The notes: a model not told the origin generated them from the letters alone. DNA of 64,000 nucleotides from Fratercula arctica (GCA_947846985.1 CANTUZ010000005.1:53347389-53411388), one strand, 5' to 3'. Numbered from the stretch's first letter, positions 46,301-57,700 are shown. Translations and numbers: made by a program.

Positions 46301-49300
46301 TCCCCAGGGACGTGGTACAGTCCCCATCACTGGATGTTTTCAAGATGTGACTGGACAAGGTGCTAGATAATCTCATCCAGGCTGCCTTTCCCATGAAAGG
46401 TTGGACCAGATGATCTTTCAAGTCCCCTTTCAACCTGGGCTGCTCTATGATTTGATGACTCTGAGCCTAAGAACACCTCATTTGCATTCCTGTAGCAGCA
46501 TTTCTTAGAAAACTCATCTCCTTTATTTTCTGCCAGTTTTATTGAAGTAGTATTATTTCAACTTTCAGCATCATCTGAAAATTAGTTTCCCCACTACAAC
46601 CCCTACAGAAGATACAATAGTTTGGATTAGTTTCCCATATCTTTATCACTCACAGTTTGAGATAACTATTAGGAGAACCCATTATAAGCACGATCTTTTC
46701 CTACAGTGCTTATATCTTTTTCCTGCCCGCTCCTTAAGAAGTTTCCTATTTTTCTGAGGTCTACTTGATAGTGTATACTACAAAGATTTCAATCTTGTCA
46801 AATTTCATTTGATAGCTAGAAGTTACAGAAGTACAGGTCTACTGTAAAAACTTACTTTTCTTAAAAAAAAATTAAGCTAGCTTAAACAAATCATGTTGCT
46901 GGTATCTCAGTGAATTACATTCTCCATTTCTTTGCTCAAAACTAAAATTCTCATCCCCCACCAAGGCCTGAAGGAATTGCCATATCCCATTATGTACAAT
47001 TTGGCCACTAAATAGCTCAAAAACCAACAGATGAAACAGCAAGCAAAGCTCCTGCCGCCACAAGAGGTATTATTAGTTCACCGGTCAGTGCTCCGACACC
47101 TCACCAGAAACTGCAATAACCCTGGCCAGTGCAGGAAGTATGTTATCAAAATCTGCGTGATCTTCATGAATAATGAACAGAAGTGAAGTTTTCTAAGCTT
47201 TAAGTCTGAAAATCCTGACTGCCTCTGCCTTCAGTTCTGTACAACAACAAACAGATACTAAAGACCTAAGACTAGTGCCACTAAGCTGTTTAAATTTACC
47301 TTCCAACTGCAAGATTGCAGGCTTAGTGTAACTCCTTTGACAAAAAACACAGAAATAATCATTCAAGTTTACAGCCTTGTTAACATATAGGGACACTTCA
47401 TAACAAGTCTAAGTATTTCCTCCCCTCAACAAGGATCTCTTGTATCCTCCCCCCATCATTTACATCCAAAACAATGGGCTATAGATGAAAGTAGATAGAG
47501 ATCAGAAGTATCAAAACCAGTTATACATATTTGACATAAATAGCATGCTTCAATAATGACGTGCAATACAGTTAAAAGCTCTCACATGGCATTTCTTCTG
47601 TCCCTGGAAAACACAGATGCATTATCTACAACTTACAGATGGAAAATTAATTCCTTTTGATTGCAAGACTCACAGGCATACTCACACTGCCATATAGCTA
47701 AAAAAATAATCTTTTAATAAGGTCATATATTCTACAGCAAGGACAGTATTACATACCTTGTGCAAGCATGTTAAACTCCAAGAACAGTGCTATGTGATAA
47801 AGCTCCATAGCTTCTTCAGCCCTCGTCATGTTTAGTTTTCCTGCTACAAGAGCCTGAACTTCACTTAAACTGCCCACTGAAGGGCTGGAGTGCAAAACTG
47901 AGAGGTCCACCACATCTGTATACATACAGTTCAAAATGACCTTAGCATATTTTTTTGGTATGATAGATTCATCCAATATAATTCTAGTTGGAGTTCGTAG
48001 AGTTCGGTCTGTGATTTCTTCACCCGTTCGTATCCTCCTCTGCAGCAAGTGACGAAAAAATGGAGATCGTGATGAAATAATAGCTTTGTGAGCTCTGAGC
48101 TCTTCATCTAGACAGTTCTGACTTCCACCGAAAGTTTCAACCAAGTCAGAGTTGGATGAAAAGCTAAGAACCACATCGTAGTAGCACATGTAATCAAACA
48201 GTGCACGCATGTCAACATCTAAGGAATTTGGTGTTCCAAATTCTTCACTAAGCTGCACAAGGATATCAACATTTTGGAATCTTGAATCCTCCATACCAAA
48301 CTCGCCCGTATAAAGGTAGTGTAACAAAGCAGAAAACATAGGCATATCTATGCCAGCTGTGTTAATATCCATTATTATTTCTGCCCCATACTCTGGTGAG
48401 GAAGAAAGTAGTGTCTTAAAAAATGGACATCTCGCAGCCAATATTGCACGATGCACAGGAAAACAAGTTTCTTGAAATATTAAGTCTACATCGGTACAAT
48501 ATTTGTACTGATAAAGTTCAGCCATGTCTTTTTGCAGCGTCCTGGCTTCTGGTCTTGCCAAATTAGCTTGTAGATAAAGTTCCTTTAAGGCTGATGTCCC
48601 TTCGTACTCTTCTACCAATGCATTAACATCTCTGACATCCCAGCCTGAGAGGAGTTCGCGCATCTGCTTGGCATGATCAGCAGATCGGCTAGATTTCCGA
48701 CGCTTAATGAATTTCTTTTTGAGGGTGGCAAGGCCAGAGGTTTTCTTTTTCTTGTCTTGAGGTTTCTCATGGCCATGGTCAAGGCTATACAGCTTTGATT
48801 CACAGCCATAACCTTGATGAGAGTAGGATGATGTCCCTGAAGGCAAAAAAGAAAATTGAACACATTTATTCTTTAAATTTAAAAGGACGGACCATAACAC
48901 CCAAACAGTCTATCAGTGTCTCTGCAAGTTACACAGTTTCTCCATCTCCTCAGATCAGATAATTCAGCAAGCTGGAAACCTGACTGAAGCCCTTTTCTGG
49001 CCATTAAGAACAAAAATAATTTTTTTTTTTTTGCGACTACAAAGGTTATTTGGGGTTTGTTTGTGGGTTTTTTTGTTGTGTGTGGGTTTTTTTTTTTTAT
49101 TTACTCAGTTTTAAGAACCAATCAGTGCCAGTCAATGCAGCTCTGTAGCACATGGCACACTTATCTAAGCACTAAGAGAACACTGTGGTCATAAGGTTAC
49201 AAGTGTAATTGTATTAACTACAAGAGGTGAAAAATACAGCCTTTTTAAAAACTTGTATGATCTCAGTGAAACTGTAGCACCTCCCTCTTCAAAGTGTTTT

Positions 49301-52300
49301 TCAAATTCTGCTGTTCTAGCATTAAGTATCATTTCAACAAGAAAAGCATACTTGGCATCAGATAGTTATCACAGTCACAAGAAAAAAGGAAGAAAAGAGA
49401 ACATAGTGCCAAAACATTTAGGGAAATCGAGGACAATGAATTAGTTTTCAATGCAAATTTCGCAAGAAAGTAAAAATCCTGTCATATGATAATTAAGTAA
49501 CGCTGAAAATCAAACACATAAAACGGGCTTCTTTCCACAGAACCACAGATACTAATTTGTGCATGCACCCCATATAAAAGAATATGGAGAATGTAAGTTT
49601 TACTGTATTATTAAAGATGTCCTTTCAAGGGAGCATTATACACTTAGACTACACATATAATTATTTTTCCCCTCAAAAATCTTTTATAGGGAAATTATGT
49701 TATGATCCAAGCATCATAGAATGAAAAATGGATTCCCCTCAACATTATTTGTGTTACATCCCTGACCTGTTCTGCTAAATGCACCTTTGCTGGTTGTCAG
49801 TTTGAGGCTAGCTGCATATACAGTAACACTGATAGCGATTTAGTAAGAAAAAGAGGAATTAGGATCTGCATTTCTAGAAGCAATGGAAAACTGATACAAT
49901 GTTTTGGTAAAAAAGTAGTCAAAAACTATAGTTTAAACAGAAGCATGACTCTCACGTTAAAGGGTTATTTTCTAATTTAACTGTATTTACAGAATTTTCA
50001 CTCTTAAGCCAGATGGTGAAAAACCCCAGACACAGCAGGAAAAAAATAATAATGTACACAAACCCAACTACTACTTCCAGACAAAAGAAGAAACCATTTG
50101 CAAATGGTATACAGATTAATAACAATCACAGGTTCATCTGAGACAGGACTTGTCCATTTTCCATTGAGAACAGTTACCATGTTTCCAGTGGTACACTTGT
50201 GCAGTTTCACTACTTGTTGCCTTTTCTGGATCTTTAAGTTCAAAGCACATCCAACCACCTTAGTTTTTGGGGTCTTTTATATCATTCATATCAAGATAGG
50301 TATCTTTTATATCTATCATTGCTCTCTCACAGTTCCCTTTGTTTCGGGTACATTTGATGTTTTGCTATGCTATTTTAACAGTGATGTTATGGGCCAGTCT
50401 GTCAAAACACAGTGCTTTTAGTCACCACGTGGACACTGAAGCAATTCAAATTTGGCAACTGTAGCAATCTCAGATTTCTGTAAATTCTATTATTATTTAA
50501 GCATCAATAATTTTAAGTAACTTTATATGCTGGCTTTTACGCCAAGCTAACTAAGACTCCCCCAAATCACGCATCAAAATGGTTTTACAATTCGTTTATT
50601 AGTGAAAATTTTGGGAAGGAACTTTGCAGTCTTCGAGGCAACACCTCTAACCATTTTACCCATGCTACATTAAATTTTCCTTGAGCAATGTGTTATTAAT
50701 CATATTGAAATCTCAAGACATTAAAAAAATATATCAATTTAAATTAACAGAACAGCAGTAACTCAAGACAATTTCAAGAGAGGCTGTGCCACAAAATCCA
50801 CTATAAAAATTCCTTCCACATGCTATACAAGATATTACAATAGAAAAGTAGAGATTGGGTCTCCTGCTGATAGAGACAAGCCTAGAATTTCTGCTCCGTT
50901 TAAAGAGTATCAATTACATTTCACAATAAAAGTATAACTACACTTTGGTCACTCTATAATGATAGATTCTGCTCCAGGAGAACATGCCAGCTCATGATTC
51001 TATCCTCACCTCGAGTGCTGTGTTCAGTTCTGGGCCCCTCTGTACAAGAGGGACACTGAAGTGCTGGAGCGTGTCCAGAGGAGAGCTACCAAGCTGGTGA
51101 GGGGTCTGGAGACCAAGCCATATGAGGAGAGGCTGAGGGAGCTGGGCATGTTTAGTTTGGAGAAGAGGAGGCTGAGGGGAGACCTCATTGCCCTCTACAA
51201 CTACCTGAAAGGAGGTTGTAGAGAGGTGGGTGTTGGCCTCTTCTCCCAGGTGAATAATGACAGGACCAGAGGAAATGGTCTGAAGTTGCAGCAGGGGAGG
51301 TTTAGATTAGATATTAGGAAGAATTACTTTACTGAAAGAGTGGTCAGGCACTGGAACAGCCTGCCCAGGGAGGTGGTTGAGTCACCATCCCTAGAGGTAT
51401 TTAAGAAACGTCTAGATTTGGCACTTCAGGCCATGCTCTAGTGACAGAGATTGTAGGGGTTTTTTTGTGTGTGTGTATGGTTGGACTTGATGATCTCAAA
51501 GGTCCTTTCCAGCCATGAAGATTCTATGATTCTATGATTTCTATTTTGGATTCTAATGGCAAATTTGAGTATGCAGAATATTCTCTTACATTCTGCTAAA
51601 GAATAACTAGGACAGCAGAAGTCTCAATTTCTTTCTTCTCAGAAGGCTGCCATGAGGTATTACTTGCACGTGAATTACCACAAGACACTAAAACATTTGT
51701 GTAGCCTGAGCTACTCACAAGATTTAACGTCAGAAGTACTGCAAACAGTGCTATTAACCCTTACAAATAGATAAAACACTGCTATAAAAGTGCCACCACA
51801 CAACTGCTGAAGTAAGGATGTACCAGCATAGTCTCTCTGGGTTCACAACAGCTGGTGGCTCCATATCCCTCAAAGAAAGAATTTTGAAGAGCCCCTTTTT
51901 GACCTGCCTGTAGTCTTTCACAAAGCAGCAGCATTAGAAGTAGGGAAAAGAAATTTATTCCCCACTTCTACACTAAAAGGCACCAATCTATTAAATGCTG
52001 TTAAAAAGCAATAGCTACTTCATGCCCCTAGACCATATCTAGCTTTGAACAGATAAATATTTACAAGAAACAGATGATTACCAAGAGAAATTACTTGGGC
52101 ACTTGACAATGAATAATGGTATCTGCCTAGTCCTCTGCATGCCTACACATTTTTAAATCTAATTATAGAGCTTTATTTAAAAATAAACATCTTGAGCAGA
52201 TGTACCACCCTAGAAAATGGTGTGAAATCCTCCTCCTGAATGCTGCAGACAAAACAGCAAGAGATGACTAGTTCAGCCTTTGCTTAAACAAAAGTATTTT

Positions 52301-54606
52301 TTACAGTAAGAGCATTGCATTATTATTATCGATTCACCTACTCTTCATAAACAGCAAGGAAATTCAGCATTTAGTCAACTAACATGGGAGCTCATCCTAT
52401 GAAGCTACTGTGCTTTCCCAGATCAGCACTCAGCTTTTAATATTCATCCTACAATTACAACGTAACATGGTATAGTGCTTTAACGGTAAAGCAAGATGTC
52501 CAAAACAAACCCATAGGCCTGAATCCAGTTTCCAGGAATAAGACAACTAATACACATTCTACAGCTACTATAACTCTACTCCCCATATTTCCAGTTCTGT
52601 TTCGGGGTAGTAAATAGATCTAATGCCTTCTACACTAAAAAAAAAAAAAAAAAATCTGTAGAGGTTGATTTAACATTAAAACATCATTATTCTGACAAGC
52701 AATGAAGACCTCAGCTATCAATTTTAGGATACCTCTATTTTCTACTGAGACACAAACTGATCATGCAAACAAGAGTCAAGATGAGAAAAAGCCACAGTCC
52801 ACAGGGTGGGAAGAAGCGGTGCATGCCTGCGTTGTAGATAGCACACTGACGCCACTAGCACACTCATAAGTGTCACTGTAGTATCAGAATATTTCAGCAA
52901 GAATTTTAACGCGAACGCTCCCTTGCCTTGCCCAAGATGACACAGCCACACACTTTTAGACCCTCCTCAAAAAAAAGTCTCAACCACCATTTTCAACAGT
53001 TAACGAGGATCAGTAAATTTATCACGACATGATACATAATGGGTTTCTCTCTTTAATTTAGTCAACAAAGCCTCCCACATACCTAGCAGAAAGTTTTTGG
53101 GGAATTTAATGAAGCCTTTAGAACTCTCCCCTCTTCAAATGTGCTCAAAGGTGTTTCAGCACCCAGATCTGCCTCTTTTCAGGTCTGTAAGGGTTTCTCT
53201 TCATTCAATATAGAGGCACATAAAAAACACCAAGACACGTAACAAAAAAAATTTTGGCTGTGACTTTAGAAAGCATAGATATAAACTGGGGCAAACCTTT
53301 TACTCCTGTTAGTTATGATAGGCTTAAAATACATAAAGCCTTAAGGGGGACTTCCCAGCATGGATATCCAAGATGTTAGTACTAGAAGTTTTTCCTTGAC
53401 ACGCTACAACAGCGCACACAGAATTTTTAGCCCAGAGCACGGGCCTTTACGTGTAACAGTTTGAGGGCTGTCCTCTACTCAGATCTCTAAAAGTTAGGAG
53501 TGTCACAAAAGCGCACACAAAAGAAAAATCACAAAGCAAATCAGTTTTTCTTCTGCTAAGGATATCACTGTGCTTTCAGCGGTGATTAAGAAAAGAAGCA
53601 ACACTGAATATCAGTAACTACTTATTCAGCATCGGAAGCCAAGGCATAAAGGAGAAAAGTGTTTATAAAGTATTTATGTTATTTACTGTTAAGATCATTC
53701 TTCAGGTTGTCAGGGTTGGGGTTTCTTTGGAGCAAGAGTTATCTTCTCAAAAACTGACTTCTTTTAGATTCATCACAGAACTATTTATTATTTATAGTGT
53801 GACAGTACTTACATCTACACTGAGGTCTTTTTGCACTAGACTGAAAAGCACATAAAGGTAATATCTGCCCCAGTTATGACTGAGATGAGAAAATAAATTC
53901 TTAAGAGCACTTCAACTCACGTTTCCAGTTAAGTAAGGTCCTCGTTTGTAAATAATACTGTTAGGACAATAAGTACCCCTATTCCCCATGTAGAGGAACA
54001 GGAAAAGGACAGGAGAAAAAGCTGTCTTCAAGACTGCTTGTTACTTTAACAGGCTTATTATCAGAGACATCCCTTCTAGCAATAAGGGAGTAATTCACTC
54101 CTATCAGACAGAGTGCCAATATTACAATAAATTACAATGTGGTCAAGAGTTTTATACGCTCTAACAGTTTCACAGAAAATCTGAGGAAGAAGAGTAGAAA
54201 ACAGTAGATATTAACAGATAGCAACCGCTCTTGAACTGGGAAAATTAGCATGCATGGTTTAATTACCAAAAAACTCCACTGTCTTTTATTTAAATAAGCT
54301 GGCGTCTATTTACTAGCAAATGGCAGATCAACTCATTGCACACGTAGGGCAAACAGACACTGGACAGTACCAAATTTCATGCATGATTGAGCTTGAATGG
54401 ATTCAAACTGGTGACCTAGAAAAATCAAAACTCTGCATAACATTACTGCAAGCAAATCAAATCCAGTGCATATGCAATCCAGTAAGTCATTCATGTAAGT
54501 GACAAGACAACCGAAAAGAGTTACCTATGAACGTCTGTTGTGCCTGTGAATTTCCCCCTACCCTTGGGGAACACGAGTGAGGGTAGTTAGATGCATTAGC
54601 ACCCAT
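23468..54606 (-). CDS. BTBD7: BTBD7, BTB/POZ-domain regulator of adhesion and branching
   Basis: Ten coding exons, in transcript order 54606-54525, 48836-47757, 37436-37228, 35811-35736, 33448-33288, 33009-32866, 30999-30810, 27340-27162, 26422-25994, 24283-23468: 3366 nt, 1121 aa (human about 1132). All junctions are GT-AG and phases agree. The N-terminus [10 protein letters not shown] fits an N-myristoylation signal, and a Lys/Arg-rich patch lies at about 56-81. BTB1 is about 141-210 ([20 protein letters not shown]), BTB2 about 246-340 ([21 protein letters not shown]), and a BACK-type helical region follows from about 388 ([14 protein letters not shown]). A proline run sits near 756-768 and a disordered Ser/Pro-rich tail ends [10 protein letters not shown]. 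In mouse, Btbd7 promotes cleft formation and branching in salivary gland by lowering E-cadherin through Snail2. The mechanism here is inferred from orthology. Confidence 0.97.
24284..25993 (-). other. BTBD7 intron 9
   Basis: 1.7 kb of mostly unique sequence with a G10 run joined to an (AT)n tract at 25251-25310. No exon or transposon recognised. Confidence 0.7.
25251..25310. repeat. G10 plus (AT)n microsatellite
   Basis: Ten G at 25251-25260, then AA and about 24 AT dinucleotides to 25310, followed by a short CTAT/CTCT transition. Probably length-polymorphic. Confidence 0.95.
25994..26422 (-). CDS. BTBD7: BTBD7 exon 9, proline-rich segment
   Basis: Residues 708-850: [20 protein letters not shown], a polyproline stretch [14 protein letters not shown] that could bind SH3 or EVH1/WW partners, then an alanine run and MAAEKQV. 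Acceptor tttgcag, donor GTG|GTAAGT. Confidence 0.96.
26423..27161 (-). other. BTBD7 intron 8
   Basis: 0.74 kb. It holds a T-run near 26833-26848 and three 16-bp-spaced copies of TTCTTGAG(A/G)A beginning at 26889, 26905 and 26921. Confidence 0.8.
27162..27340 (-). CDS. BTBD7: BTBD7 exon 8
   Basis: Completes Val648 and encodes 649-707: [40 protein letters not shown], ending AAAELLQ. A helical, highly conserved block. Acceptor ccctccag, donor CAG|GTATGA. Confidence 0.96.
27341..30809 (-). other. BTBD7 intron 7
   Basis: 3.5 kb of AT-rich sequence with A- and T-runs (for example 28590-28640 and 30355-30370). No exon, RNA gene or transposon recognised. Confidence 0.65.
30810..30999 (-). CDS. BTBD7: BTBD7 exon 7
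   Basis: Residues 585-647 plus one base: [20 protein letters not shown], then [20 protein letters not shown] and a Ser/Pro end [11 protein letters not shown]. Acceptor gttgcag, donor CCAG|GTAAGG. Confidence 0.96.
31000..32865 (-). other. BTBD7 intron 6
   Basis: 1.9 kb, AT-rich, interrupted by a compositionally distinct segment at about 32410-32700 (listed separately). No exon recognised. Confidence 0.65.
32400..32705. repeat. possible old interspersed repeat, unclassified
   Basis: A GC-rich block (about 32430-32620) passes abruptly into an AT-rich end containing AATTTCGACAAAA, a run of A and TTTTGTTGAAATT, a 13-bp near-palindrome (one mismatch) at about 32655-32686. The sharp composition change against AT-rich intron looks like an inserted element, but it is not CR1 and I cannot assign a family or exact ends. 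Confidence 0.4.
32866..33009 (-). CDS. BTBD7: BTBD7 exon 6
   Basis: Residues 537-584: [48 protein letters not shown]. Acceptor cttaaag, donor AAG|GTAATA. The internal ATG at the exon start is not the gene start. Confidence 0.96.
33288..33448 (-). CDS. BTBD7: BTBD7 exon 5
   Basis: Completes Glu483 and encodes 484-536: [20 protein letters not shown], then [20 protein letters not shown] and [17 protein letters not shown]-like helical region. Acceptor ccaacag, donor GCA|GTAAGT. Confidence 0.96.
33449..35735 (-). other. BTBD7 intron 4
   Basis: 2.3 kb containing one reverse CR1 copy (about 35130-35515) followed by A-rich and T-rich runs. No exon recognised. Confidence 0.7.
35130..35515 (-). mobile_element. 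CR1 LINE 3' fragment, reverse orientation
   Basis: Begins aatcatataggttgaaaggacc and continues with degraded CR1 3' UTR landmarks (gttttgaacacctccaaggatgg, cagcctgttccagtgtctgacc) and the complement of the ORF2 end near 35380-35515. More diverged than the copies at 51.0 and 56.0 kb, so probably older. It sits in BTBD7 intron 4, in the same orientation as the gene. Confidence 0.88.
35736..35811 (-). CDS. BTBD7: BTBD7 exon 4
   Basis: Residues 458-482 plus one base: [25 protein letters not shown]. The LIKWGEHQL pattern is typical of BACK domains. Acceptor ctgccag, donor CGAG|GTAAGG. Confidence 0.95.
35812..37227 (-). other. BTBD7 intron 3
   Basis: 1.4 kb of AT-rich unique sequence with A-runs. 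Nothing else recognised. Confidence 0.7.
37228..37436 (-). CDS. BTBD7: BTBD7 exon 3, BACK region
   Basis: Residues 388 (part) to 457: [74 protein letters not shown]-type helical domain following BTB2. Acceptor ttcctag, donor CAG|GTAACC. Confidence 0.96.
37437..47756 (-). other. BTBD7 intron 2
   Basis: 10.3 kb, mostly AT-rich. It holds a plus-orientation CR1 at about 46004-46455 and a short GAAGAGCTGAAGGAG-type duplication near 42251-42285. The stretch 43300-44600 is slightly richer in purines, but no repeat family could be recognised. No exon or RNA gene found. Confidence 0.6.
46004..46455 (+). mobile_element. CR1 LINE, 5'-truncated, plus orientation
   Basis: Starts cggagagggtttgaagcgg and continues through ORF2 C-terminus remnants ([19 protein letters not shown], then LLSVGKRR; frame disrupted near the G9 run at 46122-46130) to the terminal gctgctctatgatttgatga. 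Degenerate and inactive; antisense to BTBD7. Confidence 0.9.
47757..48836 (-). CDS. BTBD7: BTBD7 exon 2, basic patch and both BTB domains
   Basis: The largest internal coding exon, completing Gly28 and encoding 29-387 plus one base. In order: the Lys/Arg-rich patch [20 protein letters not shown] (about 56-75), BTB1 ([20 protein letters not shown] to [10 protein letters not shown]) and BTB2 ([28 protein letters not shown] to [11 protein letters not shown]). It ends [10 protein letters not shown]. Acceptor gccttcag, donor CAAG|GTATGT. Frame extension upstream of 48836 is intron. Confidence 0.97.
51000..51540 (+). mobile_element. CR1 LINE, 5'-truncated, relatively young
   Basis: Begins at ctcacctcgagtgctgtgttc, corresponding to the ORF2 stretch LECCVQFW. 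It keeps an uninterrupted frame 51061-51441 for the ORF2 C-terminus ([53 protein letters not shown]) and ends in tandem ATTCTATG units at 51521-51538. The intact frame and clean terminus make it the least decayed CR1 here. With no reverse-transcriptase or endonuclease domain it cannot move on its own. Confidence 0.95.
51061..51441 (+). pseudogene. CR1 ORF2 C-terminal fragment
   Basis: 126 uninterrupted codons matching the extreme C-terminus of CR1 ORF2, downstream of the reverse-transcriptase domain, ending at the element's natural stop. It lacks a start of its own and all catalytic domains, so it is a transposon remnant and not a host gene. Confidence 0.9.
54525..54606 (-). CDS. BTBD7: BTBD7 exon 1 (coding), start codon
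   Basis: Residues 1-27 plus one base: [18 protein letters not shown], then NSQAQQTFI. The ATG (54606-54604) has a favourable context (AAAATGG). Gly2 and Ser6 fit an N-myristoylation consensus. Donor ATAG|GTAACT. The exon continues upstream as 5' UTR to 54710. Confidence 0.95.
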
Positions 54607-54710
54607 TTTCTTCAGTCACTCAGGCATTCCGCCTGCTGGCTCTTCAATGTATAATCCCATAATCCTTTATAAATCTTCAATCCCAGGTCCAGCATTCTGT
54701 TCCTCCATTT
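54607..54710 (-). promoter_or_regulatory. BTBD7: BTBD7 5' UTR with two uORFs
   Basis: Upstream of the ATG the exon runs to a good 3' splice site (tttttgttcttcag, AG at 54712-54711). Two complete uORFs lie inside: uORF1 54708-54667 (13 aa, TAA) and uORF2 54660-54616 (14 aa, TGA). uORF2 stops 9 nt before the BTBD7 start codon. The splice site implies at least one further upstream non-coding exon, not identified in this window. Confidence 0.8.
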
Positions 54711-57700
54711 CTGAAGAACAAAAACACCAATAGGTTACTTCACTACTTTTTTTTAGTAGGTATTATGTGATTTAGATAAAATAAACTCAGCTTCCAGCAC
54801 ATAGTATTTTCATAAATTAAAACCTCAAACATTTCCAAGATAGCTTTTTATTTGAAGGATTAAACCAAGATCAAATTTTTTTTTTCCCAAAAATAATTTG
54901 TAATTTTATAAACCATTCACAAATCAGTCTGCAATAAGGACCAGGATGGCTATGAAAATTTAGCTAAGAAATCTTCACATAAGAGTTGGTCTAGACTAGA
55001 TATGCTCCTTTAACTATACCAAGAAAGACTTTCCATACACGCTAATATGTTTACGCATTGTTATAGAAATCCTAAATTGAATGATACTGACTGAGAAAGC
55101 AGAATAAACCAATCTTCTTGGACATTACACCATCACCTGCATTTTGATTTCATACCATTTACGTAGTTCTCATTCAGGCCTACTTTTCAAGTTTAGACTA
55201 CTACCTAAAAGTAGGTTTACAGGAGTAAAAATAAGGTGTTTAAGCATTCATCTATTGTTTTGTCAGGCATTTACGAAGTAAATTCCAAGGAAACTTGAAC
55301 AAGGATTCATTGCTAAACACATAAAGGAATACATTAGAATGTGCTTGTTATTAGCAGTGTTAAAATATCAATACTGCAAAACGAAAGTTAGCATCACAAA
55401 GAGCTGCCTACTGTCAACAGAACGCATGTGCCCTCATCCAAAACACAAACACAGGTATGATACAAAGGTAAAGTCTATACTAAGAATTTTTTAGATTCCA
55501 TTCAATATTGTGAACATGTAGGTAAATTCCTGTGTTGTCAGAGGTGTATCTACATTTGCTATATGGTCCCAACTTTATCTCCTTTCTCAGTACATCTCTG
55601 GCATGTTAAATCAGACAAGTAAGTGCCATGCAAGAGCGTGTGATTCAGGGAAGCTGCAGCACCACTGCAGTCTCCTCTCTGCTTTAATAATCTGTTTGTT
55701 TCTGGCAACAGGGGTTCAGAAGAGGGAGTTACTGTGACACTGGGGAGGTGAGATGTGATTCTAAGTGGAGAGGCTACAAATGCAGAATGCAAAGCAGATC
55801 CCAGAGAACAGAAAGTGAGAGACAGGCCAGGAAGGAGAAGGCTGCAAATTGCTGCAGGTAGAGGGGTGAAAAGGAACAAATGCCCCAGGGCTCGAGGGCT
55901 GGATACGTGAGGAGAAAGAGTAGAGAAGGGCTTGGAAACCTGGCTCATAGCCGTGGGTATGTGAAAAGGTAAGACACAGGCATGGGACTGAAGTACTGTA
56001 GAATCATAGAATTGCCTAGGTTGGAAGGGACCTTTCAGATCACTGAATCCAACCATCAACCTAACTCTGACAAAAACCATCACTAAATCATTTCTCTAAG
56101 CACGATGTCTACCTGTCTTTTAAATACCTCCAGGGATGGTGCCTCAACCACTTCCCTGGGCAGCCTGTTCCAATGCTTAATATCCCTTTCAGTGTAAAAA
56201 ATTTTTCCTAATATCCAATCTCCTGGCACAACTTGAGGCCATTTCCTCTTGCACTATCGCCTGTTACTTGAGAGAAGAAACCAATCTCCACCCCTCTACA
56301 CTCTCCTTTCACGTAGTTGTAGAGAGCGGTAAGGTCTCCCCTCAGCCTCCTTTTCTCCAGGCTGAACAACCCCAGTTCCCTCAAGTCGCTCCTCGTAAGA
56401 CTTGTTCTCCAGACCCCTCACCAGCTCTTGTTGCCCTTCTCTGGACCTGCTCTAGCACCTCAATGTCTTTTTTGTAGTGAGGGGTCCATGTGGAAGCATG
56501 AGAGAGTGCACTACTTCCAGCCATCTGATGCTTTAGAACAAGTTTGCTAAGATCAGGCCTTTTGGCATTTGTGGGCTCACTGGCCGAGTTCTGCCAAGGC
56601 CGAGGACACAACCGTAACACCACAGCATCTTGGCTGGCACTATAAGAGTCAACTTAAGCCAATCTACTGGCATGCAAGTGCAGAAAGGGGAACTCTCACA
56701 CCTGCTCTCCACAGGTAGGTGGCAATGTCTCCTCAATTGCATATAACCTGATGCTTTCCTTGAACTTGCTTCGCATCAGGCAACAAAATAAAATACCTTC
56801 CTACAGGAATAGCGAGCCTGCTCAAGATGAAGTCATAACCAGAGCACACACAAAATGGGCAACATCACACCAGCAAACACCAGTAAATCTTCTCAGCAAA
56901 CACAAGCTGTTCGATCAGTTCAGTCTTGGCTGATGCACGTACCCATTTTCTTCCTTGTGCAGAAATAAGCCAGCTATTCTAAGACAACCAAACCCATACA
57001 GATGCAGACCTCTTCTCCATACATGAAAAGCTCCAATGATTTAAGAAAAAACACTTAGAAAATAACTTCATTAAAACAGTGACACTCCAAGTTATTTGTG
57101 TACCCACACAGAATATGTTGCTTAAATGTGCCGTCCATTTCCAGATGGAATTAGTTACATTCAGTACAAGCTTTGTGGAGGTAAGAGCCACCTTTCAGTC
57201 TGAATGCAAATCCCTCACAAATAAAGGCCAGCATCCTGCGTAGCTATCCCAACAACTTCCCTTTTCTCAGCTAAAATTGGACTTGGTTCATTTGGACAGA
57301 GTCCTGGAATAATGCCATTGCTATTCCACTTTCCTCTTCTGCGCTCAGCTGTGGTGTGATAACTTGTCTATTAGATGTCTACTAACACTTTTCAGTTCTT
57401 CCTGACATGGGAAAGAGCTAAGTAAAAGATGCCCCCCCCCCCCCAGCTTTTTTTTTTGCTAGCAAGCACTAAATATACATAACCAAGTCTCAGGATTGAA
57501 GTTAATACATACAAACACCTCACAACAAGCATACCCCAGAAGATGAAAGGAATGTCATCAAGGAATATATGCAACTGTTCAATACCATATTATTCAATGC
57601 TTGAGTTCACAGAACAACAGGATTTAAATTACCTGAAAAATATAAACACTATAAAAAGTTCCTAAAATATCCAATATATAAAGTTATTGAGGCTTACCAC

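Larger units (their letters stand above)
48837..54524 (-). other. BTBD7 intron 1 of the coding region
   Basis: 5.7 kb, AT-rich. It holds low-complexity T/GT-rich sequence at about 49018-49100 and an intact-looking CR1 3' fragment at about 51000-51540. No additional exon recognised. Confidence 0.7.

Noticed and set aside
47749..48900. 383-codon frame read as a single-exon gene with its own start near 48900
   Set aside because: The first 20 or so residues are intronic. A good acceptor at 48837/48838 joins this exon in phase to the MGANAS exon at 54525-54606.
55559..56083. 174-codon minus-strand frame
   Set aside because: Its first part is reverse CR1 sequence and the rest has no homology, no splice context and ordinary intron composition.
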